A stretch of DNA of 64,000 bases. It comes from Isoetes taiwanensis (taxonomy: Eukaryota > Streptophyta > Lycopodiopsida > Isoetales > Isoetaceae). Positions 24,001-35,699 of this stretch are shown piece by piece. Position 1 is the stretch's first letter, and every line of letters starts with the position of its first letter. Under the pieces are notes generated by a model. It was not told where the DNA came from and did no database searches. It saw nothing but the letters and a program-made list of their open reading frames with translations. The position numbers and the translations under genes are program-made. The stretch covers positions 4,413,795 through 4,477,794 of the forward strand of contig JAJEKV010000002.1 of the NCBI GenBank assembly GCA_021234155.1, given 5' to 3'.

Positions 24001-25052
24001 CTTGACATGTTGATTTGGGAATAAAAGGAAACAAAAGGAAATTAAAGCTTTTGGATTTACATACAGTCACAGGATGGAAGTAAATCAAGCACATCGGACC
24101 CGCCCGCCAAAAGCCCTGCAGCTCATAAAAAATTGTCATGTTTCCCTTTCTGCAAAGTGAAATCTGCAGCAGCAAATTCTATATGGAGAGTGGATCAATT
24201 GATACAGTCGTGCCTCTTATAAATAAACTAAGACAAGAAAGAAGGTTTATGCAATGTAAAATCATACCAAAGAGGTTTGAACTGCCAATCACCACTATCA
24301 TCCATTTTCACTGCTAACGGAAGTAGGATGGCCAAAATGGACAACCTGTATAAATCAAAGTAAGAGAATGTTACAATCTATGTAAATATTGCCCTCTTAC
24401 AAAGTGGTTAGCATTCAGGTCCATGTTTAATAGCTGCTTCTATGTTATTTCTTTGATTGTGTTGCTTTAGCATGTCACCTTGACCAACACTGATCGTCAT
24501 CGTGCACAAACAACCTTTGCATGTCATTCTTATCACGTTTTGAAGCAGCAGCGGTTGCTTGTTCGTCAGGAGGTGGAGCCCTTTAAATGAACATGCTTAT
24601 ATGTAATGAGTGAGTGGTTGCATTAGCTGTGATTAACAGTTACAAATCTTGATGAAATCAATAACTTTGTTGAGGGTTGCGAATGTTACATGCGACAAGT
24701 TTGAGAGTTAGCATGAAATCAATTACTTAGCACTTCCTGGTGTTGCCAATGAGAGGCAACACCTCAAGGCTGATGTTAACAAGAACCAAACTAATGAAGA
24801 ACAAAATTTTAACCCGCTTTTGGTGCGATAAGTTGATTCCATAGGAGGCAAAGGCAAGAAATCAGCGACATGGGGCAATTCAAAAGGATCACTAGTGCCC
24901 TCTTCGAATTTAAACGTTGGAGCAGTGTATTCGGTTCCGTCCGAGGCAGCCATAGCTTTTAGCAATGTTTTCCTTGTCAAGCTGATGCTGGTTGGGCAGA
25001 TTTTTATTAGGGTTGCTTCCTTTACCACGAGGCCAGCAGAGACATAGCGCAT
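21017..25052 (-). CDS. PFK: ATP-dependent 6-phosphofructokinase, plant type (13 exons)
   Basis: Phosphorylates fructose 6-phosphate to the 1,6-bisphosphate in glycolysis. Exons (minus order): 24814-25052, 24268-24345, about 24065-24150, 23915-23970, 23330-23425, 23140-23241, 22720-22796, 22502-22642, 21934-22049, 21755-21859, 21586-21666, 21383-21508, 21017-21315. Signatures in order: [25 protein letters not shown] (nucleotide site), [35 protein letters not shown] (catalytic TIDND), [68 protein letters not shown]. The order and the FGIQYG-type motif match plant PFKs, perhaps the plastid branch, since the N-terminus is rich in K, S and T. After TGQPDF there is an extra tail of about 45 residues with an alanine run, ending ARRSSKK-stop. 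Single-base lesions break the frame at several conserved points (for example ATASG/QVD and IDPTYMIR). Sequence error or recent decay are both possible. Confidence 0.9.
23399..23474 (-). repeat. 38-bp tandem duplication across a PFK splice acceptor
   Basis: Copies at 23399-23436 and 23437-23474 are almost identical. On the minus strand each holds a TATTATGCAG acceptor plus the first 27 bases of the exon that encodes VFTLETYG. Only the downstream acceptor (exon start at 23425) reads into the conserved GIQYGFKGF frame; the upstream one adds 38 nt and shifts the frame. Confidence 0.85.
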
Positions 25053-25940
25053 CCAAGCTCATAGCTATGAGAACTGGAAGCACTCATGGAGGAGCCTCAA
25101 ACCTTTGTGATAAAACGCAAACACATATTGTTTTTAACCAAAAGAAAAGAAAGTTTTTGTTTTCTATTGTAGATTAATCATCTTCTAACCGATGCAATCC
25201 AATTAAAATCATTGTTGATGCTTTATCATAGCTTATTAGGATGTAATAGAGTATTATATTAAAGGTTAATATGTGAGTATTAGGATGTAGATTAGTATGT
25301 GAATAGAAGGTTAATATGTGAATCAGGTATCTTTAATGAGCAATTGAAAGATGGGTCACATTATACATTATATATATGTGCTATCTTCTTTTTCTTGTGA
25401 ACCTTAAGCATGCTATCCTCTTTTATTTGTGAACCTTAGGCACATATTGCGACGGAAAATGTGCCTCGTTAAACACTATATGTTATCTTCTCGTATTCGA
25501 ACATTATATTCCATATAGCTTTTTAAGCACACAATAGCGACCTAAATACGACAAATTCTTGTAATACTAGAAGTGTTGTTCTCTCCTCTTTTTTTAAATA
25601 CTAGTAGGAAGGCTGGTTAAGTTTCCTTATTTTCTCTACGTGAATGCTCAATGAGAATTCTAGGTCATTGATTTGCTAGCCGAAAGTTATTAACATCAAT
25701 AAACATCTATTGAAAGTCAATTCCCAAAAAAAACAACCTATTTTTCCTAATTCTAGCCTCATAACCCTATTTTGAATTCTTCATGAATGGGCCTTTTTAC
25801 ATTACGGTAAAGATGCATATCTTACAAGTCATTGAAGCATCTTACGTCAAGTGGCGATTTGCAACAAATGAACACTTAAACCCATGGTAATCATTGGACA
25901 TTGTGTTATTAGAGTTAACTTTGAAATCATCATGAACTAT

Positions 25941-26020
25941 GGCGCGTGGTAACCTAGAGGTTTTATATTAGGAAACGGGTTACATGTTATGGATTCAAAT
26001 CCTTATACTTTCATTTATTT
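25941..26020 (+). repeat. tRNA-derived SINE-like fragment
   Basis: GGCGCGTGGTAACCTAGAGG resembles a Pol III A-box region, and GGATTCAAATCC, 31 bp after it, resembles a B-box. The spacing suits a tRNA-derived SINE head. No complete cloverleaf or poly(A) end was seen. Confidence 0.4.
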
Positions 26021-27329
26021 TTGAGCGTTTAACTTGCCTCATTCATCGCAATATATACTCTGCTATATTTGTTTTCTCATTAGATTTGTTTACACCAAAT
26101 TTCCCTTCAATTCATTCATAAATTTCATTCTATTCCTTTTGTCTCATAAATCCTCATGCCCTTTTTTCATACATTATTCATGTGAATTTAAGTTATCTTG
26201 GGACACTTTTTAAAACAATGCTCTATAATGCTAACACTACGCATTGCTTTGTAATTTTATGACCTCGGTGCCTTGCATTATCATTATTTAATTCAATTCC
26301 ATTCCAAGAAAAATAAAACTATATCTCATGGATGTGGCTACTTTTTCCATTCTAAAATTGCCCAAACCTTATGTTGGACCTTTTTTACAAGTGTATGTTC
26401 CTTTTTTTTTTGGTTCAAGGATACATGTTGAATTTGCTCAAGATAAAATACACAAGCATGTCTTGTTGGACAAAGACCAACTAAGGCAAATATTGCAAGA
26501 CAACCAAACAAGGCCAATATTGCAAGATACTAGAAAGTGACAACTTATATCCACTACAACCTAGAGATGGTGTCAATTGACATGCAAGAGACAATGACGT
26601 CCGGCGATATGCAAATTTTAGCACTAAAACAACTCGCCTATGTTTCAAACTCAGAAGCTACATCATGGGTACACAAGCTTATGTTAATATGCACATGCTT
26701 ATGTTATGATCCGAGATGGTAGTAATCATGACATTGCAACAATTGTATTCATCACATTTTGATGAGGTGATTGTAAGAATGTTGCAATACTAGAGCTTTC
26801 AAGTCAAGTTCTACCTAGCAGATTGACGCAATACTTTTTTATTCATTATTCATTCTCTTCTGCGGAGTTCAATATGGCATCTTCAAATATAAGATGAGAG
26901 ATCGGGGCATGGAGGACCATATATGCTTTGCCGACAAGTAGAATATGTTACGACACGGTGGCATATCAAAAATGGGATGTTCTTGCATTCCATTTGTAAA
27001 CAAAGTGAAGGAAATCCATCAGACCATATGAAAGATGATTCTCTTATCTCTTACACCACATAGGAGGTAACGCAGTTCCTTGATCTGCTAATTACTCCAA
27101 AGGTAGAAGACCTCTAATTCCTTGGTGACAAGAGTTCTAAAATCTAAAATTGAGTACCTTCAGCAAATATGAAAAGCTGAAGTTTAAAATGATTATATTT
27201 GGCATTTGAAAGTGCATATTAAAAAAGCTCTGATTCCATAAACATAAAATTTACTATGAAGTGACAAAGATTCATTATGTACGCTGTTCTTGACCTGTTA
27301 GATTCAACAGCTGCAGTAAGGCGCAAAAA

Positions 27330-27365
27330 AAAGAAATTGGAGAATTGAACCCCAGGCCCCAGAAG
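27330..27365 (-). repeat. B-box-like fragment, possible SINE remnant
   Basis: On the minus strand, GGGGCCTGGGGTTCAATTCT resembles the T-arm region of a tRNA-derived SINE. An A-rich stretch lies on its right when read on minus. Too short to classify. Confidence 0.25.
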
Positions 27366-28131
27366 ACATATTTTTCCCTCATTCTGGGAAGTCAATAAAT
27401 TTTCCTTCATAAGGAGAGTTTAGCTTGTTTTAAAGAGAATTTTCCAGTTCTAGATCGACCTATACGAGCATTAAAGTCTCCAACAAGATTTTTGCAGATT
27501 CTTGTAATGATTCCATGAAATGATTTGACACCCCAAATTTAAATATCAAACTGTAATGCCCAGGTTATGAGAGATCAAAGAGAATACTTGACTAAGAATT
27601 CTAGGAAGGAAGGAGGCCCTTATTTGCAGCAGTTGGCAGTCAGAGACACACAAAATATGCAATCTTATTTCTGGATATTCCTTGAGCTGGAAACATGGCC
27701 ACTAAACCAATAGCACAGCCTAATATCATTCATGATCTTAATTCATTGAAACAGGCCTGACTTCCATAAGCAGCATCTTGCCTTCCTGAAGATGATCATT
27801 AATCGACAATCTTTTTTTTTTATTTGTTTATCATAGGAATCCAAATAATTCATGAGAATTACTTGTTATCTGCCCAGAAATCATCAAACATGTGATCTAA
27901 GGTGCATTTTTTCGTGGCACTCAGAACATCCCAAGAATTCAACCCAATTCAACAAAGCAGGCTCTATTGGTATTTCTTAAAAAATCCTCAACTTCATCTA
28001 TTTGCCATGCTCTGCCTAAAAGTAAAAGCATGCATCTGCAATTATCTGCTAGTGGTCTAAAGAGATAATCTTGTAACATAGAACCAAAACAATGATAACA
28101 TTCCCGACAACAATAAATTCTTACTTCTTAC

Positions 28132-31003
28132 TCTTTAAGTTTCCGTAAACTTTCAGCAATAACAGGTCGCTCCATGCTCAAGTTCTGCAAAAAAAAAAAG
28201 CAATATCGTCGTCATAACTCGAGCGAGAGAAAAGCTAAAAGTTAAATGTAAATAATCTTTAGACATCTCCCTCACAAAGCATTGATGTTCTCATTGTATT
28301 GTGGACTATATGGCCGAGAGGCCGTTTCTCTCGACCGTTTCTGTACTATTGAGTGGTAGCTTATCCTCTCTGCCCACTAGAAACCAGCATCTCAATCTCA
28401 TCTACATAAATCTGTACCATTAGCCGTAGTAAACAGTGTGTGCAAGCATATCACCATATCTGGGACTGTATGCAGCTGTACTATGCAGTTGTACTGGGCC
28501 CTTATTGTTGTTCTCATCATATATCATGGTTAACTAAAAGCAGGAATTTTGTAAACACTGCTCGTAGATGTGGTTTCCTTTCTTACTAAAATTTCAATTT
28601 AAATCATGTAATAGTTTCAATGGCCAGTTTTACCAAGTAAGAACAACCAATGTGCTAAACTATGTAATGACAGGAAAACACGAGGTTCGAACCAGCAATT
28701 GAACTAGAAATCTCTGGAAATATTTTAAGTAGCTTCTGCTTGACAAGTTCGTACACATCCAATTAGTTAGTCAAGTTCAATTGCCCCCAGGCATAGGATG
28801 TAAGGCCCCTCTGAACCCCTGATAGAATAGCATTTCCCTGTGCCATCTATGATCCTTTACTTCCTACCAGATTCTGAAGGGCATAAATAACTTCAATTAG
28901 GGTCCTTCTCTGTGCCTCCTTCCCTTGCATTCATGCTTAAACATTCAAGCAAAATATGGTGCATTAGCAAACCTGTTTGTCATAAGCACCAAAAATTCAT
29001 GCAGTTCTTATTGTTTAATAAGTTGTCTAAAATATTAAGATTCTTCACACAGTCATGCCTTTGATACAAAGTGAAATAGAGTTTTTTACGGAAATTTATA
29101 ACCTGTAAATAAAACAAGAAAGCACTTACGGTAGAACTCCAGCAAGGTTTCCATTTGAAACAGATTAAAGACCCTTAAGAGATAATCCGTCCGTTCAATT
29201 GAGCTGCCTGCAACGCGATATCGTCCATAAGCGTAATAAGAAATCCTCAAACAAGTATCTTAAAAATAGAAGTTACAATGAGAAAGAACTAGATAGGTAG
29301 GCATTAGCCACCAAACAAAATATGAAGAAAGTTAGCGGACAAGACTGCAGCAGGTTACAGCAGGCTGAGGTTCCGTTACAGGACCCATGCACTTTTTGAA
29401 GTTGGAAGTGACGAGACTTTCTTGAAAGAACACGAGCAACTAATTTTCAACATCATTTAGCTAAACCACACTAAGCCTAAACCAATAGAATAATTTCAAA
29501 CAAACAAATTAAATAACACCAAATGGATAGTTAACTGTTCCAAAAAGGAATTGTCAATCCTATTGCATCCGTACTCCTTGGGAAGCTTAGTCAATAGTTT
29601 AAAGGATCCCTATAGATCATTCTGTATAAATTGCCTTGATCTCTGTTCTCTAATTGCAAGAATTGGGAACACCTCTTTAGGACCTGTGTTTCTGAATCAT
29701 GTGTGAAGGTGTCTGTCCTCTAGGACTCAGCAGAATAATTTTAGCCATCAAGCGTAAAATAGGCCTATCAGAATCATATACGTCAGGGATGGTTTTTTAC
29801 TGTATGAGGTATTCTATTATACCGAGCATATGCACAGCACTAAATATGACAAATATATTCTGATGCAATTGCCTGAATTGGGGAGCTGCCAAACTATAAT
29901 ACTCCGTCTAGCCACTAGTTTAGAAGATGCCTATGTCTAGCCACTAGTTTAGAGGATGCCTACGCCGAGGTATCCTATTATACTGAGTATAAGCACAGAC
30001 CCTATAATCCAAGAAAAGATAGGAGGCTTACAAAGCAATATGCAGCATCATAACCTAAAAAAAGAACCAAGAATTGATCTTGTGCCAGCACATATATGCT
30101 CTTTATCAATTTTCCACATTATGAGCTGATAATAATTGATTAAGGTAAACCTAGGAAGGAAATGGCAAGCTGAAGGGGCGATGAATCGCCACATCAGAGA
30201 TACAGAATGCTGCATTTTCATATAAAAGTTTTGGTTCTGCAACATATCAGCAGCAGTAGATCAAAATGTGGATTTGACTACCATTGTTGTCCTACATCAT
30301 GGCAAAGGGGAACGTTTTGGTCCTCTAAATTCCAATAATCAATGTAAAAGAGCCAGAGCCATATGCTGGTGCATTGAGTTCAAATCATTCCTTCTTTTTT
30401 GATGCATTGAAGGCAGCCTGCAACTTAAGAGACATACAGACTGACATACCTTTGCATTGACGAATTAAAAACCATAGACTGTATAATTGGCATACAAAGG
30501 CTAGCACCAGAGAAATTATCATTCAGCCCTTGTTCATCAGATAAAACTTTTATCATGTCATGCAGAGGTTTTTACTAAAGCATGCATTGCACATGCCTTT
30601 GCAGCTAGAACTGGCACTACCACATCTAAACATCAACTTGCACAGATTATAGAGCAAACTCTGGCAAATAGACATGTTGGTCCATACCAAAGTGAGAACC
30701 CGAAAAAATGGCATGGCAAGGTAACTCACGTCTCAAATGCCAGGACGTCATTATTCTGTGATGCCGGGAACTATGGGTCATTGAATTTTAAAAACAGCTT
30801 ATTCTAGATCATGAACGAATGGCTTAAGCCGTGATGCCGGGACCTATGATCTGGAATATGATCTTAATTAAAGCTGAAATAGAGCTACGATAAATAGGAG
30901 CTAAAAAAACCCTGATTTACCTTTGTGGAGCATTATAAGGCGTCGATCCATACCTTTGTGGAGCATCTTCTGCTCTAACGTAGGCGACGGTCCAGAACGC
31001 CAT
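28132..31003 (-). CDS. Candidate host gene with at least three exons, product unrecognised
   Basis: Exon 1 (30921-31003) opens with ATG at 31003 and reads MAFWTVAYVRAEDAPQRYG onward for 83 nt to a GTAAAT donor. Exon 2 (29130-29203) follows a GCAG acceptor and joins exon 1 in perfect phase to read SSIERTDYLLRVFNLFQM, then ETLLEFY, to a GTAAGT donor. Exon 3 (28132-28184) follows a run of T then GCAG and reads NLSMERPVIAESLRKLKE to GTAAG. Phase from exon 2 to exon 3 does not fit directly, so one exon between them is probably unseen. The pieces look like a small soluble helical protein, but I do not recognise it. The 3' end was not found. Splice signals plus exon 1-2 phase agreement are the evidence. 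Confidence 0.45.
28670..30900. repeat. Introns with small local duplications
   Basis: Inside the candidate gene. CTAGCCACTAGTTTAGA plus RGATGCCTA is tandemly duplicated at about 29909-29963. GAGGTATYCTATTATAC recurs at 29806 and 29967. GTGATGCCGGGAMCTATG recurs at about 30761 and 30831. A GAGGTTCGAACC B-box-like word lies at about 28681. Otherwise no coding signal. Confidence 0.45.
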
Positions 31004-32269
31004 CGAGTTTTGAAGACCGTCTGTAGATCATGATCAAATTGCATAACAACTCAATTATTTTGACACGTGGATGAGTTAGCCTTCGGAATAAGGGGCCACG
31101 TTCTCCAAGGGGCTTCTGGAGTATTAGGCTTGGATTTAGTTTTTAATTAGAAAAGCATGTACCATACAAACCAGTAGAATATTCAAAGTAGCCATCTATC
31201 ACAACATATTATCCCAACATATATAATGGAATTTCTTTTTTGTTTGAGCGAATATTTTTTAGCCTATTTTTTTCTGTCTCGAGAGAATGAATTTACATTT
31301 GACACGTGTACTCGAAATTTTGCTCTCTATTTTAGCACGCCCATAACCACACCCTTTCTTGTTTTTTCCCTTCACGTTTCTTGTTGTGCAAGCAATTCAG
31401 GCTTTGGATGCTCCTCCACTTGCCATCGCATCTTCGTCACGGGCCATCCGTCTAAGTTGTCTCCACATCCTTGCCATTCGAGGAGATGGCTTCTAAAGCC
31501 GGATCGTTAAAAAAGATAAGGTCAAGCTCTTGTTAGAAATGAGCAAAACTAGTTTTGGGCTCTCGTCCTTTTAGCCACAAGCGAGCAAGCAAATATTGCC
31601 TCGGATGGCCAATCAAAATGATTACAACAAAGCGGTGATAAAATGGAGCAAAACTCCGGTTAAGGTGGGAAGCTCCGATCATTGGGGTTGAAAGCCATGC
31701 AACGCACACGATCTACCCTCGAAGACTTTGCGGAGTTCTAATTGACTTTCTAGGATGTGTAACTTGTTTTCTATCAATTTGAACCGGTGAATCACTTTCC
31801 CTCGATAAAGAAAAGATGATTGAACTTCGGGACTTTCCCGGTGCAATGGGATGCTTCAATACAGATGAACTTTGCTACTTGGCCGATTTCAATTCTTTGT
31901 GGAGCGATACGCCAATGTCACCATGATCACGTCCCCGAAAATTTTTCGTGATTGGAGGAGAGTGTATCTATGCCATTCCATCAATGCAATATGGCATTCT
32001 CCTAGGCCATTTCATCATGCCCTTCAAATACAGTTGTTGTATGTCCATGCCCACGTGACCGGGAAAGCGGAATATTTAACAAGAATATTTATTATGCTGA
32101 AGTTTATCCTTCCTTCACATAATTGGAACGAACATTATAAAATGATGAATCTTACAATGAAGTTTAAAGCACTTATCTTGAATTGTCTGGTAGTATGGAG
32201 TTTACGGGCCTTGCTCGATATTTTGAATCAATTTATGAATCAATTTTGGATCGCCTTATAAGAAGATCC
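31004..32269. other. 5' flank of the host gene, then decayed element remains
   Basis: 31004-31500 is the upstream flank of the minus-strand gene and shows no strong motif. 31500-32269 may be the decayed continuation of the inverted Ty3/gypsy element beyond RNase H, but I cannot identify integrase motifs on the minus strand. The 129-codon plus ORF at 31872-32261 is antisense to that and is probably a shadow. Confidence 0.35.
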
Positions 32270-32274
32270 TCCAG

Positions 32275-32400
32275 AAATATCTCCACTCCTCGAAAGAATC
32301 AACTATTGCCAACAACTCCTTGTCATAAATGGGATAGTTGATTTTGAAGATGAAACTCAAGAAAGTGATAGCAATCGGATACCATTCATGGTCACCCCCT
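32275..32400 (-). pseudogene. RNase H fragment of the inverted Ty3/gypsy element
   Basis: On minus, YPIYDKELLAIVDSFEEWRY matches the conserved Ty3 RNase H segment NY-x-x-x-D-K-E-L-L-A-I-V-x-x-F-x-x-W-R-x-Y. The preceding Asp-containing strand is too damaged to place. Downstream sequence decays into unreadable text. Confidence 0.75.
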
Positions 32401-32559
32401 GTGATGGGATACTACCAAGAACAAAATCGAAGCATCCGCCGACAATATATGGCCACAAAGGATGCATGAGCAAGAACCTGGTGTTGTGGTAAAAGCATGT
32501 TTCGTAGTAATGGCGATTCTTGCTTCCACAAGTACATCAAATGGTAACGTCCTTAACTT

Positions 32560-33542
32560 CTGAGGCATGTCAAAGGAAGGGCAATCTCAGAATAATCTTA
32601 AAAATGGCTTGATAGAAATTGGCAAACCAAAGAAAACACCGAACATCTCGAGCGGATGAAGGTCTTTGCCACTCTAGAACAATCTTCGACATTTTTGGGA
32701 TCCATAAAGACTCCATGTGGAGTGATATGATAGCCAAGGAACTCCACATTATCCTGTTCGAACTGACACTTCTCAAGCTTGGCATATAATATGTGCTCGC
32801 AAAGCTTCTAAAGGACCTGTCGAACATGCCTCTCATGTTCTTCAAGAGTCTTAGAATAAATAAGAATATCATCCAAATAGATGATGATAAAAGTGTCTAA
32901 GAGCTCCCGGAAGACATCATTGGTCATATCTTGGAATCTGCTGGAGCATTGGTAAGCCAAAGCGGCATAACTATGTACTCAAAATGGCCATACCGAGTAC
33001 GAAAAGGTTGTTTTCCATTATCACCTTCCCAAATCCGGATAAGATTGTAGGCACCTTGAAGATCAATCTTCTTAAAATAACACGCATCTTGGAGTTGCTC
33101 CAACAACTCTGGGATCGGGAGAAGTGAATCTTGATTTAAAGCGTAATTTATTGAGGCCATGATAATCAAAGACCCGGATGAGAGAATCATCCTTCAATTT
33201 CACGAAGAAGATGGCGCTCCGGCAAGGGGCCGAGAATGTCGAATGAAACCGGTGGCTAGATTCTCTTCAATATAATCATAAAACCTTCAACTCGGATATA
33301 TCAAACCATATGGTGGCATTGTGTCGGTGCAAATCAATAGGACAATCATATGGGCGATGCTCGAAGCTTGTTGGCCTTGACTTTGTCAAAACATCGGAGA
33401 AGTCACCATATTTATCACGGGGAGCATTGTGGGAAGACTTCTTTGGTGCAGAGCTAGCCGAGGGATGATCTGGATTGCAAATCTTGAACTTGGATCTTGC
33501 CTTTGATTTAATAAATTTGTGAAGTGAAATCTTGAGATACAA
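32560..33542 (-). pseudogene. Ty3/gypsy reverse transcriptase, broken
   Basis: Blocks in minus order: YGDFSDVLTKS...EHRPYDCPIDL (33276-33542), YALNQDSLLPIPELLEQL, CYFKKIDLQGAYNLIRI and [13 protein letters not shown]...LTNAP (32924-33190). Then the catalytic [11 protein letters not shown] at about 32867-32905 (YLDD intact), and [20 protein letters not shown] with the thumb/connection at 32570-32700. This is the complete family order. Frame changes and stops separate the blocks, and FGLTNAP has become LWLTNAP. It copies element RNA into cDNA when intact. Confidence 0.88.
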
Positions 33543-34289
33543 AACTTAGAGCATGAGGAAGCCTCTACAGAAGCGGGGGAGAGGCGAACTGGAAGTGGGG
33601 CGAGGAGCAAGAAGTTGAACAAGAACTAGAGCTGGGACATGATCGAGAGCATGGTCGAGAACGGGGCATAAACTGGAGGCAGGACAATAGTCGAATTAGA
33701 ACATAAGCGAAAACGAGGAGCGGCAAGCGAATCGGGGAGCCCATGATCTTTGTAGGCTGAAGTCGATGTTGGTGCAGAGGTCTCAACTGCATATTTACTA
33801 GAACTAGAGCTAGAACTAGCAAATCGAAATGATCTAATACGCCAATCAATCTGTGGGTTATGTAGCTCGAGCGAGGCGGACCCAAGACTACTGGCACATG
33901 TGGGCTAGTGACGAGATTGAAGGAAATGCTACAAGAAACTCACTCGAACAAAAACAAGAGGCATAATGCGTTACGTGGATTTTTTAGGGAGATCTCCGAC
34001 CATCAATCACTTCAAGCAATTGGGATGCTCAATCTGGCGTCTAGGGATGGCGTGCTTACTGGCAAATGCACTATCCATAAAGCAAGCATTTGCACTACAA
34101 TCGAGTTGTGTCAATCCTTACAATCTCTGATTTCAATGATATAGAGATGAAAATGCCTTGTTGACCTTATCCAGATGGAATAAACATGTCAAGAAGTGGG
34201 GAAGGAGTCACGAGAAAATGTGGCCCGTGGCGCCGAGACTCCTACTACCGAACCGACTCAGAAGTTTTTTTGCGATTTGGGTGCTTCAC

Positions 34290-35138
34290 GGGGCATCGAG
34301 CAATATGACCAGCTCCTCCACACGGTAGAGGCAAAGATTAGCCTCTCGATCTTTGCTTCATTTGCGAGATAAAGGTCCTCGAACCACGATCAATCTACAT
34401 AGATTCAGGTCCGGACCTGCTGGATTCTACAGATGAGATAGGGGAAGACATAGCTACAGGCACTTGTGTGATTGGGAAGACCTGACTAGGTTTCTCTTGC
34501 CTACGTTCAAAGAGCGGTTTCCAAAGTCTGAGGGTCCTCCATAAACAACAACATATCTTTGACATCCTCATGTAACCCCCTTCAGAATCAATCTCGAAGT
34601 GCAACATCATCCCCGGCAGTATCTACCGCAATTTGACGAAATTTCGATGCATATCTCTTGGACGAGAGCCTTGCCTTAGATTGTAAAGTTTTGTGACTGT
34701 TTTGCGCTGACGATCGATGTCTCCAAAGCATATCTCGAGCTCTGCAGTGAAAGCAGCAAAATCTTGCAACTCTGGGGCTCCTTTCTCCAATAAAGGAGCA
34801 AACCAACTGAGAGCTGGCCCTATGAGGAGAGAACTAATCAGCCCAACTTGTTCATGAGCTGTGGGATATCTATGAGGGTGGAGCTGGATCACAAGCCTAA
34901 TCTGAATAAAAAAACCACGGAGCTTGGACCGAGTGCCGTCAAACTTCTCTGGCAGGCTAATCTTAGGCCCTGATAGCCTCAATTCAGAGCTAAAAGCATA
35001 TTCATGTGAAGCAACACGTTCCTTAAGCTCTTTATTGTTCAATTGCAAATTGTTGGCATACTTGAACAAGGCTTTTTGGACTCTTTGTAATAAAGTCGAA
35101 ACCTCCTCCATAGATATAAAATCACCAAATACGAGCAA
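34290..35138 (-). pseudogene. Retrotransposon Gag with CCHC zinc knuckle, frameshifted
   Basis: 35138-34623 is open for 171 codons. A coiled-coil-like N-terminus (LLQRVQKALFKYANNLQL) is followed by the capsid region: PEKFDGTRSKLRGF, YPTAHEQVGLISSLLIGPAL, SWFAPLLEKGAPELQDF and FGDIDRQRKTV. After a frameshift near 34650, YASKFRQIAVDTAGDD follows in a second frame, as in the family. At about 34290-34345, CGGAGHIARCP completes a CX2CX4HX4C zinc knuckle if two extra bases (CG) before it are disregarded. Gag packages the element RNA in cytoplasmic particles. Confidence 0.85.
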
Positions 35139-35179
35139 AAAAATGCTTAGGATAAGAGCGAGGCAAAAGAACCGGTAAG

Positions 35180-35530
35180 GGATTCAGTTCAAACTGTATC
35201 ATGAACCTACGCGAAAACAAAGGAAAATACGTGAAAATACGCAAGAAATAATGAAAGAAATATGCCAAGATCGGTAAAAGAATTTGATATATGAATAGGA
35301 ATCAAGAGTACAATGGTTCAAAGGTAAGTAAGAACACGAGACAGATGCCTAGAGGGCTCAAGACTGGTGTTGAACCAGAATGATTCGACAAGACGGAGGT
35401 GCCTCCTTATATATCTAGGCCAACGGTCAGGATCGCGCCACTCTAATGGATGAGATCATGTCAAGTGTACAGCATGCTCAGTAGGTTGAGAATATTCTAG
35501 AACCTCCTAGAAACATCCCTGCATATGAGA
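35180..35530 (-). promoter_or_regulatory. Probable 5' LTR/leader of the inverted Ty3/gypsy element
   Basis: On minus, TATATAAGGAGGCACC gives a strong TATA box about 265 bp before the Gag ATG at 35138. No second LTR copy is present for comparison, and the usual TGGTATCAGAGC primer site is absent, so LTR borders cannot be fixed. Confidence 0.4.
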
Positions 35531-35557
35531 AAGATATGAGAAATTATTTTTAACAAA

Positions 35558-35640
35558 TATTGGTAGTGCACTTGGTAAAGGTGTGTGACTCGGAACTAGA
35601 AGGTTGCAAGTTCAAACCTTGTTTTGTGCAACTACCCTTT
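35558..35640 (+). repeat. tRNA-derived SINE-like head
   Basis: TGGTAGTGCACTTGGTAAAG resembles a Pol III A-box region, and GGTTGCAAGTTCAAACC at 35602-35618 resembles a B-box. The A-to-B spacing of about 45 bp is typical for tRNA-derived SINEs. It sits immediately upstream of the LINE, and a 187-codon ORF runs from it into LINE ORF1-like text. Confidence 0.55.
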
Positions 35641-35699
35641 TGCATTCGTGTGACGCCATCTTTTGTAAATACGAATATAATGTTCGTACGATACGAATA

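Larger units (their letters stand above)
25053..28131. other. Intergenic DNA, AT-rich, with SINE-like debris
   Basis: The PFK promoter would lie just right of 25052, but no clear TATA box is visible. Short plus ORFs at 26328-26540 and 26537-26722 have no family signature. A short duplicated phrase, AGGCAAATATTGCAAGA / AGGCCAATATTGCAAGA, lies at about 26484-26527. tRNA-like pieces near 25.95 and 27.34 kb are listed separately. Confidence 0.4.
32270..35530 (-). mobile_element. Inverted Ty3/gypsy element, truncated after RNase H
   Basis: Read on minus: LTR-like DNA with TATA (TATATAAGGAGG, complement at about 35402-35415), Gag, a CCHC knuckle, RT and RNase H. The Gag (KISLPEKFDGTRSKLRGF...GPALSWFAPLLEKG) and the EHRPYDCPIDL start of RT resemble the sushi/Tf1-like branch of Ty3/gypsy. 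That branch is common in fungi and also occurs in plants and animals. This makes it a different lineage from the chromovirus at 5.5-16.7 kb. No integrase and no second LTR were found. Coding parts carry frameshifts and stops. The left limit is set at the last recognisable motif and is approximate. Confidence 0.8.
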
